Assembly (NCBI GenBank): GCA_009772925.1
Contig: WOUQ01000004.1
Coordinates: 256,123-320,122 of the forward strand
Direction of reading: 5' to 3'
Source of the DNA: a bacterium
Lineage (GTDB): Bacteria > Pseudomonadota > Gammaproteobacteria > Burkholderiales > Thiobacillaceae
Length of the DNA: 64,000 bases
Shown here: positions 27,185 through 40,247 of the stretch, in pieces
Layout of the letters: every line of letters begins with the position of its first letter
Position numbering within the stretch: position 1 is the first letter of the stretch
The notes under the pieces: model-generated
Seen by the model: the letters and a program-made list of their open reading frames with translations, nothing else
Database searches by the model: none
What the model was told of the DNA's origin: nothing
Made by a program: the position numbers and the translations under genes

Positions 27185-27210
27185 GGGCGGATTACGCCTT
27201 TGGCTAAACC
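27185..27210. repeat. GGCGGATTA palindromic repeat, copy 2
   Basis: GGGCGGATTACGCCTTTGGCTAAACC is a decayed, oppositely oriented copy of the repeat at 25101. The two copies bracket the rhodanese and E2 genes. Confidence 0.65.
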
Positions 27211-27222
27211 GCGCCTACGCGC

Positions 27223-27720
27223 TTACAGGCGTGGCGTCGGATAGCAGAGGTTGCTGGCGTCGAAGGACAGGCTCATCTGCTCGACGTGGGGCAGGACGAT
27301 GTACTTCACGCCGATGAACTCCGCGCCGCTTTTCCAGAACAGCGCGAACACCGCCTTCTCGCCGTTGCTCACCACGTGGGTGTTGGAATAGACCCGGGTG
27401 GGCTGGCCGTACTGGTTGTTGTAGTTGTTGACCGAGATGACCAGGGCCTTGAGGGAGGGCCGCACGTCCTGCTCGAAACCCACCAGCTTGCCCTTGCAGA
27501 AGCGGAACTGGTAGCGGCGGGCGATGTTGGGGTCGTTGTCGTAAGCCAGGATGACGTCATCCGAGGGCTCGACGATGCGGTCGAAATTCCAGTTGGCCAG
27601 AAGCAGTTGCTTGACCTCGTTCTGGGCCATGCCGCTCTTGAATTCCGCCACCTCGAAGGCGAGGGCGGCGGGGGCAAGGCTCAGGAGCGTGAACAGCGCG
27701 GGCGCGTAGCGGCGGTACAT
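27223..27720 (-). CDS. Exported protein of unknown function
   Basis: 165 residues with a clear signal peptide (MYRRYAPALFTLLSLAPAALA, cleavage after ALA). The mature part starts EVAEFKSGMAQNEVKQLL, which slightly resembles the GM-xxx-V-xxLLG opening of BamE-like folds, but not enough for assignment. Two cysteines (FCKGK and NLCYP) could form a disulfide. It is the last gene on the minus strand after gnd-zwf-pgl, separated from pgl by 51 bases. I cannot assign a function. Confidence 0.75.
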   Translation of the reverse strand: MYRRYAPALFTLLSLAPAALAFEVAEFKSGMAQNEVKQLLLANWNFDRIVEPSDDVILAYDNDPNIARRYQFRFCKGKLVGFEQDVRPSLKALVISVNNYNNQYGQPTRVYSNTHVVSNGEKAVFALFWKSGAEFIGVKYIVLPHVEQMSLSFDASNLCYPTPRL

Positions 27721-27771
27721 GGCGGCGATGGCGAATTCGGGTGGGGCATCTTACGACGGAACGCCCCCGAA

Positions 27772-28479
27772 TCAGAAGAGCGGCGGCTGGGTATCCGGCC
27801 AGGCCGCGGCATCGAGCCAAACCACGGTCTCCTCCCGGCCACTTACGCGCGCGGCGGGCAGGTGCTTGCCGCGCAACCAGCGCGCGATGGCCTCCCGCTT
27901 GCCGGATCCGGCGACGAGGAACCAGACCCGCTCGGCGCGGCCGAGCCGGGCCGCCGACAGGCTGACGCGGGCGGCGGGCGGCTTGGGCGCGTGGTCGACG
28001 GCGAGCACATCCGGGCTGCCGGGGGCGGCGCCGATATCGCGTGCAGGGAACAGGCTGGCGGTATGACCATCCTCGCCCAGGCCCAGCAGCACCAGGTCGA
28101 ACTCGCCGATGCCGCGCAGGGCCTCGGCGTAGCGCGCCGTCGCCGGTTCAGGACCGAGTTCCGCGGGGATGGGGCGCCGGTTCTGCAGCGGGATACGCGA
28201 GGCGGCCAGCCAGGCAGTCTCCGCCATGACGCTGTTGCGTTCGGCATGATCCGCCGGCAGGCAGCGCTCGTCGCCGTACCAGATGCGCCAGGCCGGGTCG
28301 CCGGCGTCGCGCCGGGCCAACTCGGCATACAGGGCGCGCGGCGTGGCGCCGCCGGCGAGCACCAGGTGGAAGACACCGCGCGCGGCGATGGCCCGTTCGG
28401 CCACGGCGCCCAGGGCGTCGGCCAGGGCCCGGACGAGGGCGTCGGCGTCCGCATGCTGGCGCCACTCGGGCGGTTTCAT
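27772..28479 (-). CDS. pgl: 6-phosphogluconolactonase
   Basis: Hydrolyses 6-phosphogluconolactone, the second step of the oxidative pentose phosphate pathway. The 235-residue protein belongs to the DevB/SOL family. It shows [16 protein letters not shown] near the N-terminus, [17 protein letters not shown], and [15 protein letters not shown] with the catalytic-site GEDGH. The ATG forms an ATGA overlap with the zwf stop, which fixes the start even though a longer frame exists upstream. Confidence 0.95.
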   Translation of the reverse strand: MKPPEWRQHADADALVRALADALGAVAERAIAARGVFHLVLAGGATPRALYAELARRDAGDPAWRIWYGDERCLPADHAERNSVMAETAWLAASRIPLQNRRPIPAELGPEPATARYAEALRGIGEFDLVLLGLGEDGHTASLFPARDIGAAPGSPDVLAVDHAPKPPAARVSLSAARLGRAERVWFLVAGSGKREAIARWLRGKHLPAARVSGREETVVWLDAAAWPDTQPPLF

Positions 28480-29960
28480 GGCGCGTTGCGCCAGGTCTGG
28501 TCGTCGCTGTCGAACAGGCGGGCGGCCTCGGCCGGCCCCCAACTGCCGGCCCGGTAGGTCGGGATGTACTCGCGTTCCACCGCCCAGTGCTTGAGGATGG
28601 GGTCGACCACGCGCCAGGCCCATTCCACCTCGTCGAAGCGGATGAACAGGGAGCGGTCGCCCTCGATCACGTCGAGCAGCAGGGTTTCGTAGGCGTCCAG
28701 GGTCTGTTCGTCGGTCTTCAGGAAGCTGGCGTTCATCTGCATCACCCGCGTGTCCATGTCCAGGCCCGGCTGCTTGACGTGGATTTCCATGCGCATCGAT
28801 TCCTCCGGCTGCAGGGAGAGCAGCACCCAGTTGGGAGCGACCGATTCCAGCGGCGTTTCGCGGAACAACTGCTGCGGCGGATGGCGGAAGCGGATGGCGA
28901 TGAGCGAACTCTGGCGCGCCAGCCGCTTGCCGGTGCGCAGGTAGAAGGGCACGCCGCGCCAGCGCCAGTTGTCGACGTAGAACTTGGCGGCGACGAAGGT
29001 TTCGGTGACGGAGTTCGGCTCCACGCCGGCCTCCTGCTGGTAGCCGGCGACCTCGACGCCGTCGATGTCGCCGCGCGTGTACTGGGCGCGGATCGCGTGG
29101 GCGCGCACGGCACCCCTGGCGATCGGCCGGATGGAGCGCAGCACCTTGACCTTCTCGTCGCGCAGGGCGTCCGCCTCCAGGGCGGGCGGCGGTTCCATGG
29201 CCACCACGGTGAGCAGTTGCATCAGGTGGTTCTGCAGCATGTCGCGCAGGGCGCCGGCCCGGTCGTAGTAACCGGCGCGCTGTTCGATGCCGTTCGCCTC
29301 CGCCACGGTGATCTGCACGTGGTCGATGAAGTTGCGGTTCCACAGCGGCTCGATGAGGGTGTTGGCGAAGCGGAACACCAGCAGGTTCTGTACCGTTTCC
29401 TTGCCCAGGAAATGGTCGATGCGAAAGATCTGCTCCTCGTCGAAATGCTGGTGCAGCAGCTGGTTGAGCATGAGGGCCGACTCGATGTCTTCGCCGAACG
29501 GCTTTTCCACGACGACGCGGTTGAGGCCGCGCGGCTGGTTGAGGCCGACCGCCTCCAGGTTGCGGATCACCGCCGCGAACTCGGCGGGCTTGATGGCCAG
29601 GTAGAACACCGTGCTGGAACAGGACACACCGCCCTTGCGCAGCAGGCCGTCCAGTTGCCGATAGGAGGCGGCGTCGTTGAGGTCGCCGCGCTGGTAGACG
29701 AAGCGCGCCACGAAGCGCTCCAGGACCGGCTCCTCCAGCATGCCCGCCGCGCGCTCCGCGAGCACGCTGCGCACGTGCTCGCGCCAGCGGGCGGTGTCCC
29801 ACTCGCGCCGCGAGAAGGCGACGATGGTGAGCGATTCGGCCAGCCGCGAGGCGGCTTCCAGGCGGTACAGTGCCGGCAGCAGCTTGTTGCTGGCGAGGTT
29901 GCCGGTGGCGCCGAAGATGACGAAGGTGCAGGGCGGCACGCCCCCCGCGCCCGACCTCAT
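28476..29960 (-). CDS. zwf: Glucose-6-phosphate 1-dehydrogenase
   Basis: First enzyme of the oxidative pentose phosphate pathway. The 494-residue product has the nucleotide-binding [17 protein letters not shown] at the N-terminus. The substrate motif is [21 protein letters not shown], with the catalytic-region RIDHFLGKE. The structural motif [13 protein letters not shown] follows. Start and stop both lie in ATGA overlaps with gnd and pgl, so the three enzymes are translationally coupled. NADP preference is expected but not shown. Confidence 0.97.
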   Translation of the reverse strand: MRSGAGGVPPCTFVIFGATGNLASNKLLPALYRLEAASRLAESLTIVAFSRREWDTARWREHVRSVLAERAAGMLEEPVLERFVARFVYQRGDLNDAASYRQLDGLLRKGGVSCSSTVFYLAIKPAEFAAVIRNLEAVGLNQPRGLNRVVVEKPFGEDIESALMLNQLLHQHFDEEQIFRIDHFLGKETVQNLLVFRFANTLIEPLWNRNFIDHVQITVAEANGIEQRAGYYDRAGALRDMLQNHLMQLLTVVAMEPPPALEADALRDEKVKVLRSIRPIARGAVRAHAIRAQYTRGDIDGVEVAGYQQEAGVEPNSVTETFVAAKFYVDNWRWRGVPFYLRTGKRLARQSSLIAIRFRHPPQQLFRETPLESVAPNWVLLSLQPEESMRMEIHVKQPGLDMDTRVMQMNASFLKTDEQTLDAYETLLLDVIEGDRSLFIRFDEVEWAWRVVDPILKHWAVEREYIPTYRAGSWGPAEAARLFDSDDQTWRNAP

Positions 29961-30871
29961 GCCTCGCTCCCCTTCACCGCGTGGCCGCCGAAACCCTGGC
30001 GCATCATGGCCAGCAGCTTGGCCGCGTAGTCGTTGCCGCCCTGGCTGGCGAAACGCATCATCAGCGCCAGCGACATCACCGGCGCCGGGATGCCCTGTTC
30101 CACCGCGTCCAGGGCGGTCCAGCGGCCCTCGCCGGAATCGGCGACAAAGGCTTCGATCGCCGCGAGGTCGGCATCCCGCGCCAGGGCGTCGGCGCTGAGG
30201 TCCAGCAGCCAGGAGCGCACCACGCTGCCGTGCCGCCACAGTTCGGCGATGGCGGCCACGTCGAGGTCGAAGCCGGGCTTTTGCCGCATGAGGGCGAAGC
30301 CCTCGGCGAAGGCCTGCATCATGCCGTACTCGATGCCGTTGTGGACCATCTTGACGTAGTGGCCGGAGCCCACCGGGCCGGTGTGCAGCCAGCCGCGGCC
30401 GGGCGCCGGCGCCAGGGCGTCGAGCCAGGGACGCAGGCGCGCCGCCGCCTCCTCGCCGCCGCCGAGCATGATGCAGTAGCCGTTCTCCAGCCCCCAAACG
30501 CCGCCCGACACGCCGGCGTCGGCGAAGTCGATGCCGTGCGCGGCCAGCGCCGCCGCGCGCGGCGCGTCGTCCTTGTAGTGGCCGTTGGCGCCGTCGACCA
30601 CCAGGTCGCCGGGCGCCAGCAGCGGCGCCAGCGTCTCCAGCGCCGTCCGCGTGGCCTCACCCGCCGGCAGCATCAGCCAGACGATGCGCGGCACCTCGAG
30701 CGCGGCCACCAGATCGGCCAGGCTGGCGCAGGCGAGATGGCCGGTTTCCGCCGCCAGCGCCATGCTCACGGCCTGGCTGCGGTTATGGATGGCGATGCGA
30801 TGTCCCTGGCGGGCCAGTCGTCGCGCCATGTTGCCGCCCATGCGGCCGAGTCCGACGATACCGAATTCCAT
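29957..30871 (-). CDS. gnd: 6-phosphogluconate dehydrogenase, short (YqeC/GndA-like) form
   Basis: Oxidative decarboxylation of 6-phosphogluconate to ribulose-5-phosphate. At 304 residues it is the short form, often NAD-dependent, rather than the 470-residue enterobacterial form. It has the Rossmann motif [18 protein letters not shown] after the second strand, a substrate-region [11 protein letters not shown], and the catalytic [19 protein letters not shown] helix. The ATG at 30871 was chosen because the first residues match the Rossmann strand; the open frame extends 43 codons upstream without similarity. It is the first gene of gnd-zwf-pgl. Confidence 0.94.
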   Translation of the reverse strand: MEFGIVGLGRMGGNMARRLARQGHRIAIHNRSQAVSMALAAETGHLACASLADLVAALEVPRIVWLMLPAGEATRTALETLAPLLAPGDLVVDGANGHYKDDAPRAAALAAHGIDFADAGVSGGVWGLENGYCIMLGGGEEAAARLRPWLDALAPAPGRGWLHTGPVGSGHYVKMVHNGIEYGMMQAFAEGFALMRQKPGFDLDVAAIAELWRHGSVVRSWLLDLSADALARDADLAAIEAFVADSGEGRWTALDAVEQGIPAPVMSLALMMRFASQGGNDYAAKLLAMMRQGFGGHAVKGSEA

Positions 30872-31040
30872 GCTGTGTCCCCGTTGAAAAAGTCGCCATG
30901 GCCCCCGCGTGAGCGCACAGCCGATGTGCTGCGAGCGGTCTTGGCCAAGGTTGCACGCATGGGCCCGGCAGCGCAATCGTCGTTCGCTGTGAGTGGGCAA
31001 CCGGCTTTAACGTGAAAGTCGCGTCAGCGACTCTCGAAGC

Positions 31041-31079
31041 TCCCCTCTCCCTCGGGGAGCGGGGCGGGGGGTGAGGGAA
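31041..31079. repeat. GC-rich palindromic repeat, copy E, intergenic
   Basis: TCCCCTCTCCCTCGGGGAGCGGGG followed by CGGGGGGTGAGGG is the only intergenic copy of the repeat family in this window. Its orientation is that of copies A and F. Confidence 0.75.
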
Positions 31080-31145
31080 ACGGACATGACTTTTATGCCC
31101 TTCAGGGTATTCATGTTTCGGGGCGTCTTACAAAGTCATGTCCGT
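31080..31145. repeat. Perfect 14-bp inverted repeat downstream of the YadS-like gene
   Basis: ACGGACATGACTTT (31080-31093) and AAAGTCATGTCCGT (31132-31145) are perfect inverses around a 38-base loop with an inner CCC/GGG pairing. It abuts the minus-strand gene's stop and copy E. It could form a 3'-end hairpin or be a small non-autonomous element. Confidence 0.6.
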
Positions 31146-31846
31146 TAGGTTTCCTCGCTGTCCTTGCCGGGCAGGCTGAACACCGGCAGGGTCAGGTTCC
31201 AGGCGATGGCGGCCAGGCGCAAGGCGGCGATGGCGGACATGCCGAGCAGGGCGGCGATGTCGCGGTCGAGGACTTCGCGCAGCAGGAGGTAGACGACGAT
31301 GCCAGCGATGGCGGCGGAGGCGTACATGCGTCCGCGCCGCAGGATGAGGGGGATTTCGGCGCACAGCACGTCGCGCAACAGACCGCCGGCAACGCCGGTG
31401 GCGGTACCCATGATCACCGCGACGATACCGCCATGGCCCAGGTGTTCCGCGATCTGCGCGCCGCTGATGCTGAACAGCGCGAGACCCAGGGCGTCGGCAT
31501 AGAGGATCAACCGTTCCGGCGGGTGGCGGTGGCGCGCGTAGAGCATGGTCAGCAAGGCCGCCGCCAGGCAGACATAGAGATAGGTCGGATCGGCGATCCA
31601 GAACACGGTGCGGTCCAGCAGCAGGTCGCGCAGGGTGCCGCCGCCCACCGCGGTGACCGTGGCAATCACCACCACGCCGATCAGGTCCAGGCTGCGCCGC
31701 CCGGCGGCCAGCGCACCGCTCACCGCGAAGACCGCCACCCCGAGCAACTCGGCGGCATGCAGCAGCAGGGGCAGGGTCGTGGTCGGCGGCAAGGGGGTGG
31801 GCTCCGGAGAACGCGGCAAGCATGGACGCGGCTTCAGGGTCTTCAT
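31145..31846 (-). CDS. YadS/UPF0126-type (TRIC-like) inner-membrane protein
   Basis: Inner-membrane protein of 233 residues with about six to seven helices arranged as two homologous halves, each with a GxxxGxxRD-type motif. The first half has [14 protein letters not shown] and the second has [16 protein letters not shown]. This is the hallmark of the YadS/UPF0126 glycine-transporter and TRIC-like channel group. The start MKTLKPRP was chosen because it begins shortly before the first helix. It lies 64 bases after the oxoprolinase stop on the same strand. Amino acid or cation transport is inferred from the family only. Confidence 0.82.
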   Translation of the reverse strand: MKTLKPRPCLPRSPEPTPLPPTTTLPLLLHAAELLGVAVFAVSGALAAGRRSLDLIGVVVIATVTAVGGGTLRDLLLDRTVFWIADPTYLYVCLAAALLTMLYARHRHPPERLILYADALGLALFSISGAQIAEHLGHGGIVAVIMGTATGVAGGLLRDVLCAEIPLILRRGRMYASAAIAGIVVYLLLREVLDRDIAALLGMSAIAALRLAAIAWNLTLPVFSLPGKDSEET

Positions 31847-31910
31847 TATCCCCCGCGTGGGGCGAATGATTTGCGGATAGCGGGCATCGGTCCAGGCCAA
31901 TGCCCCGCAA

Positions 31911-35549
<3,639 letters not shown>

Positions 35550-35574
35550 GGCCGGGACGGGGGCTGCGCGGGGA

Positions 35575-36414
35575 TCAGAGCCCGGACTCATCCAGCATGT
35601 TCTGGGCATCCTTCATCAGTTCGTCGCGCTGCTCCTCGTCCAGCATCAGATGGCCCAGCACGCTGGCGCCGCGTTTTTCCCATTCGGAGCCGGCCGACAG
35701 CCTGGAAACCGAGCTTTCGATGTGCTCCGCCAGCAGCGCAAGAGCGACCAGGTTGAGCGATTCGGATGGCAGATGGGAGCTGAAGATATCGAGGTCGTGA
35801 TGCTGGCCGATGGCCATGCGCAGGTGTTCCGGCAACTGCCAGCCCTTGGCCAGCAGGGCGCCCACCACCGCGTGGTTGGTGCCGAGCTCGGCGTCCTCGA
35901 CATCCGTGAAGCTGCGATCGTTTTCGGAGTTCGCCTTGCGCAGCACGTCCTTGTAGTGAGGGAAACGACGCATGAGCAAGGGGATTCCGGCGTTGTGGAA
36001 GAGACCGAAGAGGTGCGCATCCTCCTTGGCGGCGCAGCCGAGCGCTTGCGCCAGATAGGCGGACACCAGGGCGGTGCGCGCCGCCTCGTCCCAGAAGCGA
36101 TCCAGCCCCTGGGCGGGCACGGTGTTGCGCAGGGAGAGGCTCATCACCAGGGCGCCGATGTTCTTCATGCCGAGCATGTTGACGCCGTGTTCGATCGAGG
36201 TGACCTGCCGACGCAGTCCGAAGAAAGGCGAGTTGACCGTTTTCAGCACCGCGGCGGCCAGGCTCACGTCGGTGGAAATGAGCTGGGTGATGCGGCGCAG
36301 GTCGGGTTCATCCTTGCCGCGTTCCTCCAGCACCGCGTTGACGATGGCGGGGCGGGGCGGTATGGCCACGCTGGCGATGATTTTTTCGGCTTCCGCCGTG
36401 GTGAGGTTGGCCAT
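35575..36414 (-). CDS. HDOD-domain signalling protein
   Basis: Cytoplasmic protein of 279 residues with an HDOD domain, a catalytically doubtful relative of HD phosphohydrolases used in signalling. Visible features are [27 protein letters not shown] and [17 protein letters not shown] (the DP-xL-x-V-N-S-P-xF-x type core), then [16 protein letters not shown] and [13 protein letters not shown], where the HD pair is altered to HN. Its start codon lies inside the extended C-terminal coding region of dapD, overlapping by 107 bases in another frame. Targets are unknown; a link to the later HD-GYP cluster is not shown. Confidence 0.88.
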   Translation of the reverse strand: MANLTTAEAEKIIASVAIPPRPAIVNAVLEERGKDEPDLRRITQLISTDVSLAAAVLKTVNSPFFGLRRQVTSIEHGVNMLGMKNIGALVMSLSLRNTVPAQGLDRFWDEAARTALVSAYLAQALGCAAKEDAHLFGLFHNAGIPLLMRRFPHYKDVLRKANSENDRSFTDVEDAELGTNHAVVGALLAKGWQLPEHLRMAIGQHHDLDIFSSHLPSESLNLVALALLAEHIESSVSRLSAGSEWEKRGASVLGHLMLDEEQRDELMKDAQNMLDESGL

Positions 36415-37300
36415 GATGCTCGGAATGGGTGACGAGATGGGTGGGGACGGGGCGCCGGCGAAAGATACGCCGGCGCCCGGTGCCACGCAGCAGTTCGTTG
36501 ATGCCCACCTTGGACAGGGTCTTCTCGTCCACTTTCTTGACGATGACCGCGCAATACAGGCTGTACTTGCCGTCCGCGGAGGGCAGGTTGCCGCTCACCA
36601 CCACGGAGCCGGCGGGCACCCGGCCGTAGTGCACCTGGCCGGTCTCGCGGTCGTAGATGCGGGTGCTCTGGCCGATGTACACGCCCATGGAGATGACGCA
36701 GTTGTCCTCCACCACGACGCCTTCCACCACTTCCGAGCGGGCGCCGACGAAGCAGTTGTCGCCGATGATGGTGGGACCGGCTTGCACCGGTTCCAGCACG
36801 CCGCCGATGCCGACGCCGCCGGACAGGTGCACGTTCTTGCCGATCTGCGCGCAGGAACCGACGGTGGCCCAGGTATCGACCATGGTGCCTTCGTCGACAT
36901 AGGCGCCGATGTTGACGTAGGAAGGCATCAGCACGACGTTGCGGGCGATGTAGGAGCCCTTGCGCGCGGCGGCGGGCGGCACCACGCGGAAGCCACCTTC
37001 GCGGAAGTCGCGGCTGTTGTAGTCGGCGAACTTGGAGGGCACCTTGTCGTAGTAGTTGGTGAAGCCACCCTTGATGAAGAAGTTGTCCTCCATGCGGAAG
37101 GACAGCAGCACCGCCTTCTTGATCCACTGGTGGGTGACCCAGGTCTGTCCCTCGCTGCGTTCGGCGACGCGCAATTCGCCCTTGTCCAGCAGATCGATGA
37201 CGGCCATGACCGCATCCTTGACCTTGGGCTCCACATTACGCGGGGTGATGTCGGCGCGGCGCTCGAAGGCTTCCTCGATGATGGCTTGCAGTTCTTTCAT
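36308..37300 (-). CDS. dapD: Tetrahydrodipicolinate N-succinyltransferase with extended C-terminus
   Basis: Succinylates tetrahydrodipicolinate in the lysine/diaminopimelate pathway. The left-handed beta-helix hexapeptide repeats are clear ([47 protein letters not shown]). The canonical protein should end after VGINELLRG at residue 274. Here the frame has no stop and runs 56 more codons of Arg/His/Gly-rich sequence through a GC hairpin and into the HDOD gene. The total of 330 residues is anomalous. The ATG follows AAAGGAAA. Either the stop was lost, or a base error lies in the hairpin. It is 28 bases downstream of the small exported-protein gene. Confidence 0.93.
   Translation of the reverse strand: MKELQAIIEEAFERRADITPRNVEPKVKDAVMAVIDLLDKGELRVAERSEGQTWVTHQWIKKAVLLSFRMEDNFFIKGGFTNYYDKVPSKFADYNSRDFREGGFRVVPPAAARKGSYIARNVVLMPSYVNIGAYVDEGTMVDTWATVGSCAQIGKNVHLSGGVGIGGVLEPVQAGPTIIGDNCFVGARSEVVEGVVVEDNCVISMGVYIGQSTRIYDRETGQVHYGRVPAGSVVVSGNLPSADGKYSLYCAVIVKKVDEKTLSKVGINELLRGTGRRRIFRRRPVPTHLVTHSEHHGQPHHGGSRKNHRQRGHTAPPRHRQRGAGGTRQG
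36450..36478. repeat. Perfect GC hairpin where the dapD stop should be
   Basis: GGGCGCCGGCG and CGCCGGCGCCC, 11 bp each, surround AAAGATA. It begins exactly at codon 275 of dapD. It has no U-run after it, so it is a poor terminator, but it could mark an insertion that removed the stop codon. Confidence 0.65.
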
Positions 37301-37328
37301 GAAAATTTCCTTTAACAAATATGTGTAA

Positions 37329-37625
37329 CTACTCGATCCTACAGAAGGTTCTGGGTGAGGACATGGCATGCACGCCCTTCACGTCGGGATGCGCGCGCAA
37401 GCTATCCACCACCCGCATGTGATCCGCATCGTTCACCGTGACGCCAAACAGGATTTCCACCGTGCCGTCCTCCAGCGCCTTGGCGTGCAGGATTTCCAGG
37501 GATTCCCTGGCGAGGACGGTTTGCAGGGCTACGCCGGCCTTGCCCTGGTCGGCCTGGCAGGAGAGGGCGCTGGCCAGCAGCAGGGCGCCGAATACCCCGA
37601 AGGGCATAAATGCCGCGCGCTTCAT
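37329..37625 (-). CDS. Small exported protein of unknown function
   Basis: 98 residues with a signal peptide ([25 protein letters not shown]). The mature part has a beta-alpha-beta-like pattern ([24 protein letters not shown], then [22 protein letters not shown]) reminiscent of ACT or other ferredoxin-like folds. The ATG overlaps the dapC stop as ATGA, so it is co-translated with dapC. I do not recognise a named family. Confidence 0.7.
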   Translation of the reverse strand: MKRAAFMPFGVFGALLLASALSCQADQGKAGVALQTVLARESLEILHAKALEDGTVEILFGVTVNDADHMRVVDSLRAHPDVKGVHAMSSPRTFCRIE

Positions 37626-38815
37626 GCCGACCCCGCGCCGAAATCGGCGATGCGGCGCGCCGCTTGCAGGGTCGGCTCGAGGGCGTCGACCAGGGCGATG
37701 CGGATGAAGCCGCGGCCTGGGTTGACGCCGCGCGCTTCGCGCGCCAGGAAGCTGCCGGGCAGCACGGTGACGTGCTGTTGACGATACAGCTCGCGCGCAT
37801 AGTGGGCATCGTCGCCGCCCGGCACCTTGGCCCACAGGTAGAAGGCGGCGTCCGGCGCCGTGAAGTCGAGGACACCGCTCAGGACGGGCATGACGGCGGC
37901 GAATTTTTCCCGGTACTGGCGCCGGTTCTCGCGCACGTGCGTCTCGTCCCGCCAGGCGGCGGCGGAGGCTGCCTGCACCGCCGGGTTCATGGCGGAGCCG
38001 TGGTAGGTGCGGTACAGCAGGAATTGCCGAATGAGTTCCGCGTCGCCGGCGACGAAGCCGGAGCGCAGGCCCGGCACGTTGGAGCGCTTCGACAAGCTGT
38101 TGAACACCACCAGCCGTTCCAGGCCCCGGCCCAGTTGCTTCGCGGCGGTCAAGGCGCCCAGGGGCGGCGCGTCCTCGTCGAAGTAGATCTCGGAGTAACA
38201 CTCGTCGGCGGCGATGGCGAAGCCGTGGCGGTCGGCCAGTTCGAACACCGTCTGCCACTCGTCCAGGGCCATGACCTTGCCGGTGGGATTGCCGGGGGAG
38301 CAGACGTAGAGCAGGTGGGTGTCCGCCCACAGGTCTTCCGGCACCGCGCCCAAGTCCATGTGGAAGCCGTTGTCCGGCAGGGTGTTGAGGAAGTAGGGCT
38401 TGGCGCCGGCGAGCAGGGCGGCGCCTTCGTAGATCTGGTAGAAGGGGTTGGGCGACACCACCCGCTTGACGTGCTTGCCGGGGTCGATGACCGCCTGGGC
38501 GAAGGCGAACAGGGCCTCGCGGCTGCCGTTGACCGGCAGGATCTGGGTGGCCGGGTCCAGCTCCGCGCCATAGCGCATGCGGCACCAGTCGGCGATGGTG
38601 GCGCGCAGGTCGTCCGAGCCCTGGGTCGCGGGATAGCTTGCCAGGCCCTGCAGATTGGCGGTGAGGGCTTCCCGGATGAAGGCCGGCGTTGCATGCTTGG
38701 GCTCGCCGATGGAAAGATTGATGGCCGCAAGCGCGGGATCGGGCGTGACGCCGGCGAACAGCTCGCGCAGCTTCTGGAAGGGATAGGGCTGGAGTTGGTT
38801 GAGACGCGGGTTCAT
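37622..38815 (-). CDS. dapC: N-succinyldiaminopimelate aminotransferase
   Basis: PLP-dependent transaminase acting after DapD in the lysine/diaminopimelate pathway. The 397-residue protein has the fold-type I layout, with LSIGEPKHATPAFI near residue 35, SPNPFYQIYEG, CSPGNPTGKVM, AADECYSEIYF and the PLP lysine in NSLSKRSNVPGLRSG. The MNPRLNQLQPYPFQKLRELF opening is characteristic of proteobacterial DapC. dapD lies two genes downstream, supporting the assignment. It is divergent from the EamA transporter gene. Confidence 0.95.
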   Translation of the reverse strand: MNPRLNQLQPYPFQKLRELFAGVTPDPALAAINLSIGEPKHATPAFIREALTANLQGLASYPATQGSDDLRATIADWCRMRYGAELDPATQILPVNGSREALFAFAQAVIDPGKHVKRVVSPNPFYQIYEGAALLAGAKPYFLNTLPDNGFHMDLGAVPEDLWADTHLLYVCSPGNPTGKVMALDEWQTVFELADRHGFAIAADECYSEIYFDEDAPPLGALTAAKQLGRGLERLVVFNSLSKRSNVPGLRSGFVAGDAELIRQFLLYRTYHGSAMNPAVQAASAAAWRDETHVRENRRQYREKFAAVMPVLSGVLDFTAPDAAFYLWAKVPGGDDAHYARELYRQQHVTVLPGSFLAREARGVNPGRGFIRIALVDALEPTLQAARRIADFGAGSA

Positions 38816-38861
38816 GGCGCGGGTACGGCGCGATCGGCGATACGCGAAGGAAACGAATTAT

Positions 38862-39764
38862 ATGTCGAGCCCATCCATGCATACCTCCCCCGCGCAACGC
38901 CACCCCGGCCTCGCTCCCGCCAGCCTGCTGCTGGCCGCCAGCGTCTGGGGGCTGGTCTGGTACCCCTTCCGCTTGCTGGAAAGCGCCGGCCTGGCCGGCA
39001 GTGTGGCCTCCCTGCTGACCTATGGCCTCGGTATGCTGCCCCTGCTCTACCTGGCGCGGGGCCGGCTGTGGCCGGGCAGGGCGGAGGCGGGCTGGCTGCT
39101 GGCGGTGGCCCTCAGCGCCGGCTGGACCAATCTCTCCTACGTGCTGGCGGTGATCCACGGCGAGGTCATGCGGGTCATGCTGCTGTTCTACCTGGCGCCG
39201 CTGTGGACCATCCCGTTCGCCCGCCTGATTCTCGGCGAGCGCGCCGGCCGCGCGGGCCTGGCGGTGATCGGCCTGGCCCTGGCCGGCGCCCTGACCATGC
39301 TGCACACCGGCAATGGCTGGCCGCTGCCCGCCAACACCGCCGAATGGCTGGGGCTGTCGTCGGGTATGGCCTTCGCCCTGTCGAACGTGCTGATCCGCAA
39401 GACCCGCGCGATTCCCATGGAAACCCGCTCGCTGTGGATATTCGCCGGCGTGGCGGGCATCGCCCTGCTATTTCCGGACACCCATGCCACCGCCGCGGAC
39501 GCGGTCGGCGCGCTGGACGCCGGAACCTGGCTGCTGGTGGCCGGCGTCATCGTCGCCCTGCTGATCGCCACCTTCACCGTGCAGTACGGCCTCATCCACG
39601 TCCCGGCCAACCGGGCCGTGGTCATCCTGCTCTTCGAACTGGTGGTGGCGGCCCTGTCCAGCCTTGCGCTGGCCGGCGAGGTCATGGACTTCCGCGAATG
39701 GATCGGCGGCGCGATGATCGTCGCCGCGACCCTCTTCTCCCTGCGCCTGATCCGGCATGAGTGA
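38862..39764 (+). CDS. EamA/DMT-family membrane transporter
   Basis: Predicted inner-membrane metabolite exporter with ten helices in two EamA repeats. The first repeat begins SLLLAASVWGLVWYPFRL and the second begins EWLGLSSGMAFALSNVLIRKT. It ends FREWIGGAMIVAATLFSLRL. The ATG at 38862 follows GAAGGAAA and gives 300 residues; the longer frame upstream overlaps dapC divergently and is unlikely. It overlaps the glyoxalase-fold gene by 8 bases. The substrate is unknown. Confidence 0.88.
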   Translation: MSSPSMHTSPAQRHPGLAPASLLLAASVWGLVWYPFRLLESAGLAGSVASLLTYGLGMLPLLYLARGRLWPGRAEAGWLLAVALSAGWTNLSYVLAVIHGEVMRVMLLFYLAPLWTIPFARLILGERAGRAGLAVIGLALAGALTMLHTGNGWPLPANTAEWLGLSSGMAFALSNVLIRKTRAIPMETRSLWIFAGVAGIALLFPDTHATAADAVGALDAGTWLLVAGVIVALLIATFTVQYGLIHVPANRAVVILLFELVVAALSSLALAGEVMDFREWIGGAMIVAATLFSLRLIRHE

Positions 39765-40128
39765 CATCGTTTCCCTGCTGCACGCCTCCCTGCTGGTGGC
39801 CGACCTGGCGCGCGCCCGCGCCTTCTACGAGGGCGTGCTGGGCCTGTCGCCCAGCCCGGCGCGGCCGCGCATGAGCTTCGAGGGGGTCTGGTACCAGGTC
39901 GGCGAGGGGCAGATCCACCTGATCCAACTGCCGAATCCGGATCCGGGCGCGGGACGGCCGGAACACGGCGGCCGTGATCGCCACACCGCCCTCGGCGTGA
40001 TGCATTGGGATGCTCTGCGCGCGCGGCTGGACGCGGCGGCCATTCCCTACACCCTCAGCCGCTCCGGGCGCCGGGCCCTGTTCGTGCGCGATCCGGACGG
40101 CAACGCCCTGGAGTTGATGGAAGTCTGA
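39757..40128 (+). CDS. Glyoxalase/VOC-fold protein
   Basis: Vicinal-oxygen-chelate protein of 123 residues with paired beta-alpha-beta-beta-beta modules. Family features are LLHASLLVADLARARAFYEGVLGL at the start, YQVGEGQIHLIQL in the middle and FVRDPDGNALELMEV at the end. Metal ligands can be proposed at His9 and the C-terminal glutamate, and His77 is also available. It is translationally coupled to the EamA gene. The substrate is unknown; such small VOC proteins include lyases, dioxygenases and resistance proteins. Confidence 0.87.
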   Translation: MSDIVSLLHASLLVADLARARAFYEGVLGLSPSPARPRMSFEGVWYQVGEGQIHLIQLPNPDPGAGRPEHGGRDRHTALGVMHWDALRARLDAAAIPYTLSRSGRRALFVRDPDGNALELMEV

Positions 40129-40247
40129 ATGTGGCGGGATGACCCGCCGCCACCGGCGATGCCGATGTCAGGCTTGTAATAAAGTTTTCATGATCGCTCC
40201 GCGCCATTATTCTCCCCGGCAAACCATCCAACCAACCGCTCACCACA

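Noticed and set aside
27772..29802. 676-codon minus-strand frame covering zwf and pgl as one protein
   Set aside because: Its first two thirds are zwf read out of frame. Only the last 235 codons, starting at the ATGA overlap, are the lactonase.
37329..39305. 658-codon minus-strand frame through dapC
   Set aside because: Most of it is dapC in the wrong frame; only the last 98 codons form a supported exported protein with its own start.
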